Assembly (NCBI GenBank): GCA_033977485.1
Contig: CM066983.1
Coordinates: 108,963,580 to 109,027,579 of the forward strand
Origin: Hydrangea macrophylla
Taxonomy: Eukaryota > Streptophyta > Magnoliopsida > Cornales > Hydrangeaceae
Direction of reading: 5' to 3'
Length of the DNA stretch: 64,000 nucleotides
Shown here: positions 10,946 to 21,844 of the stretch, in pieces
Layout of the letters: each line of letters starts with the position of its first letter
Numbering within the stretch: position 1 is the stretch's first letter
Notes under the pieces: generated by a model
What the model was told of the DNA's origin: nothing
The model's input: only the letters and a program-made list of their open reading frames with translations
Database searches by the model: none
Program-made: the position numbers and the translations under genes

Positions 10946-13900
10946 ATGAGTGACGAAGAGCGAGAATTATCGCCACATACTCGCTGAATGAATGAAATGG
11001 CTGAAATGATGGGGAACATGGGAGAGATGATACGAAATATAGCGGACAGATTACCTCCAACACCTCCATTGGAGCCAGAACCGATAGTTGTAGTACATGC
11101 GCCTGAAAATAGGGGTATGAGGTCAATATCAGAACAGTTTGCCCGGAAGAAACCGATGGAATTTCATGGGACACCCGACCCAACGCTCGCAGAACATTGG
11201 ATCATGGATATGGAGAGAATTTTCCGATCGATTCTGATGACCGATAAGGAGAAAATTGAGAATGCCAGTGATGTACTTAAGGGTGAAGCCCAGAACTGGT
11301 GGGTGAACGTCCTAGACCAAAGAGCACCAATAGCTTGGGAGGGATTCAAAGCAGAGTTTAATCGCCAATTCTTTCCAAGGGCTGCTCTTAATGCGAAGAA
11401 GAGAGAGTTTGATAATCTCCGACAAGGAGATATGACTGTGACGGAATACACTTCAAGGTATAACGCTTTGTTGAGGTTTGGAAAAGGGTCTGTGTTGACA
11501 GAAGAAGATAGAGCAAGGAAATATGAAGATGGGTTGAGGGATAATATCCGCTTGAGGGTTGAAACCTATGAACATTCAACTGTAGCAGCAGTACAACAAA
11601 CGGCACTTGTAGCCGAAAGTGGAATGGAGAGATTGAGGCAAAATCAGCAAAGCCAACAAGGAAAGAGAAACCACGAGGGTAATGACCGGAACTATGGTGG
11701 ATCTTTCAAGAGGCCGTTTGCAAGAGGTTCTAACTCTAGTTTCAGTGGGTTCAGGAAGCCGGCAAATAACATACCGTTGTGTCCATTGTGTAATCGGCCA
11801 CACACCGGTCGATGTTTTATGACAAATTTCCAGAACAAAACCCAAGGGATGAACAGTGCAAGTGCTACACCTGATATGAGGGGCAAGTGCTATGATTGTG
11901 GGATGTTTGGACATCAATCCAAGGAATGCCCGAGGAAGCGTCCTCAGCAAGGAGCTAGTTCTATGGCTTCTAGTGGGTCGAAGCCTAGACAGACTAACGA
12001 TGGGGGACAAAGGACTGAACAACGTCAAGGAAGAGCTTATCAGATGACCCCAGGAGATATGACTGCTTCCGAGACAGTAGTCTCAGGTATGGTGCTTGTA
12101 TGTTCGCACTTAGCACGCGTACTTGTTGACTCGGGATCTACGCATTCATTTGTATCACATGCTTTTGTTGAACATTTGAATGTTAAATCGGCACCGTTAG
12201 GATATGAATTGTCTATTGCTGTACCACTTAGTAAATCGATAATGACGTCTACTGTATATAAGAACTGTGAAATCAAATTGGGCGAGAAGTTGATGACCGT
12301 AGACCTTATACCGATTGTGGTAAATCATTTCGATGTGATATTAGGGATGGATTGGTTAGCCCTTAACCAAGCTACGATAGATTGTGAGCGGAAAGAAGTT
12401 AATTTTCGATCACCAGTATATGGGAACTTTTGTTTTCAAGGGAGTGGGGTTACACCTCCGCCGTACTTGGTTTCAGCTATCCGAGCAGGAAAATTATTGA
12501 AAAAGGGATGTCAAGGATTCCTATGTTCAGTGACTGATGTCTCAGCGACCGAATTAAAAGTAGAAGACATTCCGATAGTACGAGAATATTCAGATGTATT
12601 TCCTGATGAGTTACCAGATGTTCTTATCGAGAGAGAGGTCGAGTTCACTATTGAGGTTATACCAGACTCAAGGCCGGTATCCAAAGCACCGTATAGAATG
12701 GCACCAGTAGAATTGAAGGAACTGAAAGTTCAATTGCAAGAGTTACTTGACAAAGGTTTCATCCGACCAAGTATTTCGCCGTGGGGAGCTCCAGTGTTGT
12801 TTGTCAAGAAGAAAGATGGTTCAATGCGTATGTGTGTCGACTATCGAGAACTGAACAAGTTGACAATTAAGAACAAGTATCCACTGCCGAGAATTGATGA
12901 CTTATTTGATCAACTTCGCGGGGCACAAGTATTCTCCAAGATAGACCTGAGGTCGGGTTACCATCAGTTGAAAGTGAAGGCTGAAGATGTTGAGAAAACT
13001 GCTTTCAGAACGCGCTACGGACATTATGAATTTCTAGTCATGCCATTTGGAGTTACAAATGCACCAGCTGCGTTCATGGATCTTATGAACCGGGTCTTCA
13101 AGGACTACTTGGACAATTTTGTGATAGTGTTCATTGATGACATTCTTATCTATTCATCGAGTGAAGTAGAGCACGAGAAGCATTTGAGACTTATACTTCA
13201 GAGATTGCGGGAGAAGCAACTGTTTGGAAAATTCAAGAAATGTGAATTTTGGTTACCTAGCATTACTTTTCTTGGTCACGTGATTGACAAGAATGGAGTT
13301 TCAGTTGATCCTCACAAAGTGGAAGCAGTATCAAATTGGCAAAGACCGACATCTGTATCTGAAATCCGAAGTTTCTTGGGATTAGCAGGGTACTATCGCC
13401 GTTTTATTGAACATTTCTCGAAGATTTCTTTACCTATGACCAGGTTGATGAGGAAAGGGATTACCTTCGAATGGAGTCAAGAATGTGAAGACAGTTTTCA
13501 AGAGTTGAAGTCAAGGTTGACAAGGGCGCCTATCTTGACCATACCATCTGGAACTGAAGGATTTGTAATCTATAGTGATGCTTCACACCAAGGATTGGGA
13601 TGTGTGCTTATGCAAAGTGGTAAAGTAATTGCTTATGCTTCTAGACAGTTGAAGACACATGAAGTAAACTATCCGACTCACGATCTTGAATTGGCCGCGG
13701 TAATTCATGCCTTGAAGATATGGCGACATTATTTGTACGGGGAAAAGTGTGAGATTTTCACCGATCATAAAAGTTTGAAATACATTTTCACCCAACGGGA
13801 CTTGAACATGAGACAGCGAAGATGGTTGGAGCTGATGAAGGATTACGATCTTTCGATTGAGTATCATCCGGGAAAGGCTAATGTAGTAGCCGATGCATTA

Positions 13901-15462
13901 AGCCGGAAGACGTCAAGGAATTTAGCCGACGAGCTAACCCAACAAAAAGAATTGATAAAAGAGATGGAACGCTTAGAATTGGATGTAATTCCAGGGACCA
14001 ATGATGGCTTAATGATGGCAATCATAGCGCACCCAGATATTATTGATGAGATCAAGAGGGAACAGTTTAATGATGTTTACCTGTGCAAAATGAGAGACGA
14101 GGTACCTTTGGAAAAGCGACCTGGTTTTACCTTAGAAGAAGGAACGTTGAAACTTGGAGATCGATTATGTGTACCAAATGTGAAAGGCTTGAAAGAGAGG
14201 ATTCTGGAAGAAGCACATAGCACTAGATACTCAGTACATCCGGGAAGCAATAAAATGTACAGAAATTTGAGAGAAAACTTTTGGTGGAGGGGCATGAAGC
14301 GTGAGATTGCTAAGTATGTTTCTGAGTGTTCAGCATATCAGCAAGTGAAAGCAGAGAGACAAGTACCCGCGGGGTTACTACAGCCGTTACCAGTGTCAGA
14401 ATGGAAGTGGGACGAGATCACGATGGATTTTGAATCCGGATTTCCGCGATCACCCAACAAGAATGACAAGATTTGGGTTATAGTTGATAGATTGACGAAA
14501 TCAGCACATTTTCTACCAATCAAGACGACTAAGCCATTCAAGTTAGCAGAATTGTATGTGAGGGAGATTGTAAGACTACATGGGGTTCCAGCAGTGATAG
14601 TATCAGATCGCGATAGTAGTTTTACATCGAGGTTTTGGGGAAGTCTACAGAAAGCTATGGGTACTAAGTTGAGTTTTAGTACTGCATTTCATCCTCAGAC
14701 CGATGGACAGTCAGAACGAACGATTCAGACCTTGGAAGATATGTTGAGACTGTGTGTTCTAGATTTTGGGAGTGATTGGGAGCACCACTTGCCGTTAGTT
14801 GAATTTGCTTATAACAATGGATTCCAGTCAAGTATTGGAATGGCACCGTATGAAGCTTTGTATGGGCGTAAGTGCCGATCACCGGTTTGTTGGACCGAGG
14901 TTGGAGAAAGAAGATTGTTAGGCCTGAGATGGTGCAAATGACTACCGAGAAGGTGAAATTGATTCAGGAGCGACTTAAGGTAGCTCAGAGTCGTTATAAA
15001 AGTTATGCGGACTCTAAGCGACGACCGATGTCATTCGAGGTAGGAGACTTTGTATACTTACGAGTATCGCCTTCGAAAGGCATTGTTCGATTTGGGAAAC
15101 GGGGAAAACTTCACCCGCGATTTGTAGGACCTTTTGAGATCCTAGAGAGGGTAGGGCTAGTGGCTTACCGATTAGCCTTATCATCTGAACTGGAGCAGGT
15201 GCACAATGTGTTTCACGTATCGATGTTGAGACGATGTATGACAGACATGAGTAAGATCATAATACCGGAACCGTTACAGATTCAAGAGGACTTGAGTTAC
15301 ATAGAACATCCTATGGAGATTTTGGATCGGAAAGAACAAGTGTTGAGAACGAAGACGATTCCAATGGTGAAGGTATTATGGTGTAACCATACGATCGAGG
15401 AAGCTACGTGGGAGAATGAGGAGGAGATACTGAGTGAGTATCCGCATCTTTTCGACCGATGA
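10946..15462 (+). pseudogene. Gypsy gag-pol polyprotein with early stop and one frameshift
   Basis: An ATG at 10946 opens the frame, but TGA at 10985-10987 (probably from CGA by C-to-T) stops it after 13 codons. An ATG overlaps immediately at 10988 and the frame is then open to 14941. Domains in order: gag capsid-like region, a CCHC zinc knuckle ([14 protein letters not shown]), protease ([13 protein letters not shown]), reverse transcriptase (FIDDILIYS), RNase H ([13 protein letters not shown]), and integrase with an intact DDE set (the D in [29 protein letters not shown]). The integrase HHCC zinc finger has Tyr where the second Cys belongs (CSAYQQ). A one-base loss at 14921-14923 throws the C-terminus, including the chromodomain (to 15462), out of frame. 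It is unlikely to make a full polyprotein; reinitiation at 10988 could still give gag. Confidence 0.92.
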
Positions 15463-15490
15463 GGTATAAGTTTGGGGACAAACTTCCTTT

Positions 15491-15504
15491 TTGGAGGGGA
15501 GAGT
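15491..15504 (+). other. Gypsy polypurine tract
   Basis: A purine-rich run (TTGGAGGGGAGAGT) sits immediately before the 3' LTR start at 15505. It is the expected plus-strand primer for reverse transcription. Confidence 0.8.
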
Positions 15505-17658
15505 TGTCACAATCGTTCCAAAGATTCATGGTTTTAACATGCATATTTGAATTTCACAAATTATCGATGTTAATTAATAATTTGTGATAAGTAGTTGACT
15601 GTAGTCAACGGTGGAGTGTCGATTGAGGACACGGTAATCGGAGGACCATGAGGCATCCGTATGACTAAATGACATTTATATGCTTTAAATGTTATTTGAA
15701 CTATTTGATATTTCATGAATAGTGAATTTATTTGCGAAGAGTAAATTCTGGTAATTTTGGTACTGTTTTATATCATTTTGAGAACTGTGGTGAGAACGTG
15801 AGTGACACGTCATAAAAAGGTAGGTTGTGTAGAGATTCCACATAATTCAGTTTTCGGACGTATTTTTGGACCAAACGAGTCTTAGTCGAAAACTTTTGAA
15901 ATTGATAATTTTCACTCGTAAAGTTGTAAAATGGACGTGTGCGAAGTTTCGGGAGTTAACTAGAAGTTTAAGAAACTCACGGGGGAGTAAACGAGATTTC
16001 CGAAGAGTTTGTCTATAAATAGGAGTGGATGTATTTGCATTAGTTACAAAACTTATATAATATCTTGGGAGAGGAGAGAGAAAGGGAGATTGATTGCTAC
16101 GGGCTTTGCGACGATAAACGGCGACCGTTCGTCCGTCAGTTTTCAACCAAATTTGAGATTCGAACTCCTTGAGGTAAGGGCTTCGTTTTGATACTAGTTA
16201 GGACTAGTTTGGTTAAGTTTTATAAAAATCCTAATGTTAGAATTTTGGGGTAAACGCTTGTAAACTTGTAGGAATCGCTTGATATTCGAAATCCGACTTT
16301 TAATCGACCTCCTAGTTCATCCTTCGAAGTTATAGGAAAATCGCACGAGGTATGAATTCCGAACCTATGTAATATAGACAATTTTGGATGTTTTAGATAT
16401 TTTGTATGACTTGTGATCCGGGCAAACTTATGTGTTAAATTAGGCCCGTTAAAGTTAGCGAGTATGTATAGAAAAGCACGGTGACATGATTATGTGAGTA
16501 TGTTAAATGTCTATGTGGGTCAAAGGGGAGTTTGATATAATTTTACGCCGGTGCACGCCTCTTGATGTTTGAGAGTTTATAGTAGTGACGACTACTTGCT
16601 TGGTGTGGGAAGTGGCCAACCAGAGCAGATGGGTGTAATGGTTGAGTGATCCTTGGCTAACCATTGACATCGCGGTTTAAGATTTAAGACTTGCCGATAT
16701 ACTGGGTGAATGCGTATCTCTCTCCCCGGAGACTAAATTATGTGATTTAGATGTTTAAAACATGAATTGCCTCGTATGCATTTGTTTAGAATTGTACACT
16801 CAGCATATAGCTGAGCAGTGGAGATTTCCTCCATTGCAGGTGACAGGAAGAAAGGGAAAAAGAAGCGCGAAGAGTGAGACCGCGGGAACGACGGGGTTGA
16901 ACCACTTTGTATATGTTGTTGTCTTCCATTCCTTGGTTGATAATGTAATTTTTGGAAGTTAGGACTAGAAACGTCACTTCTAAGTTTTGGAATGGAATTG
17001 TAAGGTCATGTTATGTACTTAACTCCTTTTGAATTCGTGGTAATGAATCCGAACTCGTGGATTCGTGTTTTGGAAGGTTCTACTTGTAAATTTAACGGTT
17101 TGAAGGATTGTACTTATTCTTTTATATTTTGAGCCAAACAAGCCTTAGCTTGTTCCGTTAATTATCTCTTTCTGTGGATTATTATGTCGTTATGATGATC
17201 TCGAAAATCTAGTAGAGATGGTGAAGTTAAAAAGTTTTCAACATGTTAGGAAGCATGGAAGTGAAGAGGTTGAGTGATACTTTGGCAAAATTCTGCAGCA
17301 TTCTGCAGGATTCTGCCAGAGGGTCATTCGACCGGTCGAATGGGGTCGTTCGACCGGTCGAAATGCCCCCTGCCAGAAATCTTTTTATACACCTTCCGAA
17401 AATTTTCAAAAGGTTTTGATTGGTTCTTAGGGTACCTTTGAGACCCCTTTCAACATAAATTCATCCGTTTTGAAATATGATTTCGTTTTAAATTTTATAC
17501 GGATTTTACAACTCGAAGGGTAATGTTTCCTAAAGTTTTATATACGAAAGGTTGTGTTAAGTTCTTTTCCGCTGCGTATAATCGTTTAATTAATTGGATG
17601 AGCCTTGGTGGCGTGCCACGTGTCCTGTTTCCGCACGTTAGCGGGATGGGTCGTGACA
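15505..17658 (+). repeat. 3' LTR of the Gypsy element
   Basis: It has the same length as the 5' LTR. The TATA box is at 16014-16020 and the two predicted leader introns fall at 16174-16271 and 16350-16839 by offset. Three substitutions relative to the 5' LTR were seen, all transitions. The TSD TTCTC follows directly. Confidence 0.93.
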
Positions 17659-19056
17659 TTCTCCCACTTGCACTCAAAGCCAATTAACATTACATCGTAC
17701 TCCTAATCTATCCACATGAGACTCAAATTTCTTTGTCGGCGGTGTCTTTGTGAAAGGATCTGCTAGGTTTTCTGCCGATGCAATTTTGGCCACAGTGACA
17801 TCGCCTCTTTGCACGAACTCGCGAATCATGTGATATTTCATCTCTATATGTTTTCCACGCTTGTGGTTCCTGGGGTCCTTACTCTGCGCAACTGCTCCAC
17901 TATTATCACAATAAAGAACAATAGGAGAACTCGCATAAGGTACTACCCCTAGATCCATGAGGAACTTTCGGACCCATACGGCCTCTTTTGCTGCCTCAGA
18001 GGCTGCTACATATTCGACCTCCATGGTGGAGTCAGCAATACAAGATTGCTTTACACTCCTCCAACTAATGGCCCCACCTCCAAGCGTAAACACATAACCA
18101 GAAGTTGACTTTCTGGAATCATGATCTGATTGAAAATCAGAATCAGTGTAACCAACTGGAACCAAATCCTCTCCACCGTAGATTAACATATAATCCTTAG
18201 TCCTCTTTAAATACTTAAGGACATGTTTTACTGCTTGCCAGTGCGCTGGCCCTGGGTTAGATTGATATCTGCTGACTATTCCTACAGCATAACAGATATC
18301 TGGTCTAGTGCATAGCATAGCATACATGATACTTCCTACAGCCGAAGCAAAAGGAATCCTTCTCATTTGCTCCTCTTCCTCGGGTGTCTTAGGACATTGA
18401 TCCTTAGATAGAGGGACTCCATGTCTGAAAGGCAGAATGCCTTTCTTGGACTCATGCATTGCAAATCTGACCAAAATCTTATCTATGTATGCTGATTGGG
18501 ATAGGCCTAACATCCTTTCCTTGCGATCTCGCAAAATCTTGATCCCAAGGACATAACTGGCCTCACCCAAATCTTTCATATCAAACTGGTTAGAGAGCCA
18601 TATTTTCACTGTAGATAATATTCCTACATCATTTCCAATAAGGAGTATATCATCTACATAGAGAACTAGATATACTATTACACTTCCCTCAACCCTCTTG
18701 TATACACACAGTTCATCCACGTTTTGATCAAAACCAAAAGACTTGATTGCCTGATCAAAATGAATGTTCCAACTACACGAAGCCTTCTTAAGTCCATAAA
18801 TAGACTTATGCAATTTGTACGTTAGGTACTCTTGGCCTCTTGCCATGAATCCCTCTGGCTACACCATGTAGATGTCTTCCTCAAGATGACCATTCAAGAA
18901 AGCCGTCTTGACATCCATCTGCCATATCTCATAGTCATGATGTGCAGCTATGGACAAGAGAATCCTAATGGACTTAAGCATGGAAACCGGTGAAAAAGTT
19001 TCCTCATAATCGATCCCTTATTTCTGAGTATAACCTTTTGCAACTAGCCTTGCTTT
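17659..19056 (-). pseudogene. Copia reverse transcriptase and RNase H, with stops
   Basis: Read on the minus strand from the insertion at 19062, the frame begins KARLVAKGYTQ, passes a stop before GIDYEETFSPV, and passes a second stop (TAG, probably CAG originally) in IYMV-PEGF. It is then open from 18846 to 17674. It carries the RT core YVDDILLIGND, the connection region, and Copia RNase H (YTDSDFQSDHDSRKSTSGY, CDNSGAVAQSKDP, HIEMKYHMIRE, ENLADPFTK). The stop is at 17674-17676 and the polypurine tract AAGTGGGAGAA follows at 17659-17669. The tract was split from its LTR by the Gypsy insertion. Confidence 0.9.
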
Positions 19057-19061
19057 GAAGG

Positions 19062-21304
19062 TGTCACACCCCAGCCCGGCCTAAGCGGATTAGGACGTAT
19101 GACAACGCCATTAAGGCTACTAATCTCGATTATTAATATTCCAAAACTATTCATACACCTAGTTTGGAAAGCATTTCATCTTTGAAGCTTAAAGGTAAAG
19201 GTACCCTTTTGTCAAATTAAAAGTTAAAAATATTAAAATTTAAAACATCACATTCTTCAGCAATCCTAAAAAAAATTCGCCAGAATTGCTTTGTATGTTC
19301 AACCAAAACCTGCTGTAATTAATCTAACACTTGTAACCATATTTCTAAGCATATACCATTCTTTATACATATCCACCACTAAAATCCTTATAAGTTTAGA
19401 ATTTGCATTCATTCCAACTTACATCAAAACTACTCTTAGTAGAGTTTCATAACATAACTTACACGTTCCAAATTTCCAACAGGTAAGTTGGAACTTACAA
19501 AACAAGAGTTTAGTTTAGTCTTTACAAAACTTCAAGTTAGACGAAATTGACTAAACTCCTTATAACAATACATTCATACTACTATGATCAAACTAACATA
19601 GTTTCATACCAAAAATATTTACATAAGTTCCAAGTTCGAATTTAGTAAAAGATGTATAACTTAAGCTCCAACCCCGTAAGTCCCAAATTCGCACTCATTT
19701 CCTTTCCGCTTGTCCTCCGGTACCTGCGATGGTTTTTACAACACCACCAAAAAGAATAATATCTAAGCCAATGCTTAGTGAATGCAATAATCATAAAGAT
19801 GGAATTTAAACATGTTTTCAACACTAGCTATGCTCATTCATGAAATTAACGATCTCCGGGCAATCCATGTAATTTAGCCACCACCTCCCGGACCCTTTAT
19901 TCCGGACATCCACTCAAGATGATTTCGCATATAGCGACCACTCTGTGACCCGTAGTCACCTCACTTTTCCATTGTGGTCGTCACCACTACCTCTCCGTAA
20001 GAGGTTTAACTGTCCCTACGGACTAAATATACATGGTGGCAATTACATGATTCCCATTGACCCACATAAGCATATAATCACTTCAACATGTGAACACAAT
20101 ATTTTCATCACAATTACTCATTCATAAACATAGTAATTCTATGAAAAGCAAAATCCCGTAACTCACTGAAAACTGCCAAAAACTGCTATTAGATGACATT
20201 TTCAGGAAAAACTTACAACACGAAAAAGTTTCGTATGGACGTTTTGGGTCAGATATCGCGAAACTTCGCAATTTAACACTGTTTACTATGCGTATTTCTG
20301 ATTTTACAAAAACTGGGCAGCTTGTTGGGTTTAAGAATCTAACTTCCAAAATTCCAATTTTACCAAGTTCTTGCTTTCACCCACATGCTCTCTAACTCAA
20401 TTAAATCATAAAACATACATCATATTTAAACATCCCAAACTTAGGATTAAACCACTCACCTTAACAAATTTCTTCTAATTGATCTCTAAGAAGTTGATTT
20501 CTAGCATCAAGCAACCCAAACCCACTTCAAGTATGAATCCTACAAGTTTATTATGAACTTCCATGGATTATCCCCAAATTGGTCAAGAACAAACTATCAT
20601 GAATCTCAATAAAAATTATATCCAAGTGAAGATCTTACCTCCTAGATGCCAAATATATCTTCAATTTGAATCCTAAGAGCCAATTGCTAGATGAATCTTC
20701 AAGAAAATAGCCCAAACCCTTGAGTTCTTTCTTTCTCTCCTTTCTCTCTCCAACTCACTGTCAAAATGTATTTTGACTCCTAATGAGTCATATGCATATC
20801 TCATTTAGGAGATAAGCATTAACTTAGGTATATTACATTTACCTCCCCAAACTTTTGTAAGTTCTTATTATGAAAACCCAAACATTCCATTAATTATCAA
20901 AACTAAATTATAAGTATTTGTCTAAGTCTCGTAGGGTCCCAAACGTGGTCCCATATAATTTCATAAAGTTGCTAATTACTCTACTGGTTATGAACTGTGT
21001 CCATTTACGCTCTTACTTGGCTACCCAAACTGGTAACCAAACTAAACAATATAATATTAAAACATTATAGGCATGTAACATATAATCATTTAAGCACATA
21101 ATTGTATTAAATAAATCACAACCCTTCACTGGGTCCCACTTTCAATTCTAGTACCATCCGTAATGGCACTTTCACTGTGTTCCCTTCCGAACACCCAAAA
21201 TTTAAGTTAAGTCTGTAACTTAACCTTACGACCAAATATAGATTAATTAATACTAAACATTTATTTAGCACTAAATTAAATATTTTTCGGGCGAGGATAT
21301 TACA
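19062..21304 (-). mobile_element. Solo LTR of a Gypsy-type element (TSD GAAGG)
   Basis: 2,243 bp beginning TGTCACACCCC and ending GGATATTACA on the plus strand, so minus orientation TGTAATATCC...GGTGTGACA. The TSD GAAGG is at 19057-19061 and 21305-21309, and it interrupts the Copia RT between VETF and KARLV. No internal domain remains, consistent with LTR-LTR recombination. On the minus strand a split leader is predicted: donor GGAG|GTAAGA (exon ends 20639), acceptor TTGTAG|GATTC (intron 20540-20638, 99 bp), 80-bp exon, donor TTAAG|GTGAGT (20460/20459), acceptor ATCGCAG|GTACC (intron 19724-20459). Its interior matches the arms of the foldback at 5244-6684. Confidence 0.88.
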
Positions 21305-21309
21305 GAAGG

Positions 21310-21839
21310 TCTCAACCTTTCCATCCATTCCTCTATTTCTCTTATAAACCCACTTGCACCCAATGGGCTTTATCCCTTCAGGTGGTTCTACAAGCTCCCA
21401 TACATGATTGGAGTACATAGACTCCATTTCAGATTTCATAGCAATGTGCCATTGCTTAGCATCTCGGTCAAAAATAGCCTCATTGTAGTTGCAGGGATCT
21501 AAGTCGTGTTCATCAGGAACAGCTTCGTAAGACTCTCCCAGTAGAGTGTACCTACTAGGTAGTCTTACTTCTCTCCCACTACGACGAGGTACTGGTATAA
21601 CATCAGGCTGTGGATCTACTTGTGTAGTCTCAGGTATATCACCCTGTATAGTAGGCTCATTCAGGCTGGCAACTACTGGATCATTTGACAATTCTTGCAG
21701 TACAATTTTACTCTTGGGTGTATGGTTCATGATATAATCTTCTTCCAGAAATACAGCATTTGCACTAACAAACACCTTCTGATCTCCGGGATCATAAAAT
21801 AAACCTGCCTTACATACTTTTGGATACCCAACAAACAAA
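21310..21839 (-). pseudogene. Copia integrase C-terminus to RT N-terminus
   Basis: Open minus-strand stretch between two solo LTR insertions. It starts VCLFVGYPKVCKAGLFYDPG, the conserved Copia motif after the integrase core, and runs through a variable linker (SGREVRLPSRY). It ends in the RT start (WHIAMKSEMESMYSNHVWELV, GCKWVYKRNRGMDGKVETF). A longer frame through here is only read-through into LTR sequence on both sides. Confidence 0.85.
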
Positions 21840-21844
21840 CATAC

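Larger units (their letters stand above)
8591..17658 (+). mobile_element. Full-length Ty3/Gypsy chromovirus (Tekay-like), very young
   Basis: Two 2,154-bp LTRs of equal length (8591-10744, 15505-17658) begin TGTCAC and end GTGACA. The 5-bp TSD TTCTC is perfect at 8586-8590 and 17659-17663. Between them lie an initiator-Met primer site, a gag-pol frame and a polypurine tract. The pol order PR-RT-RNaseH-INT-chromodomain marks a chromovirus; the C-terminal EHPMEILDRKEQ...VKVLW...EEATWE pattern suggests the Tekay clade. I see only three LTR differences, all transitions (8599/15513, 10375/17289 and near 10430/17344), so insertion was recent. The coding frame nevertheless carries an early stop, a lost zinc ligand and a frameshift. 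Confidence 0.95.
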
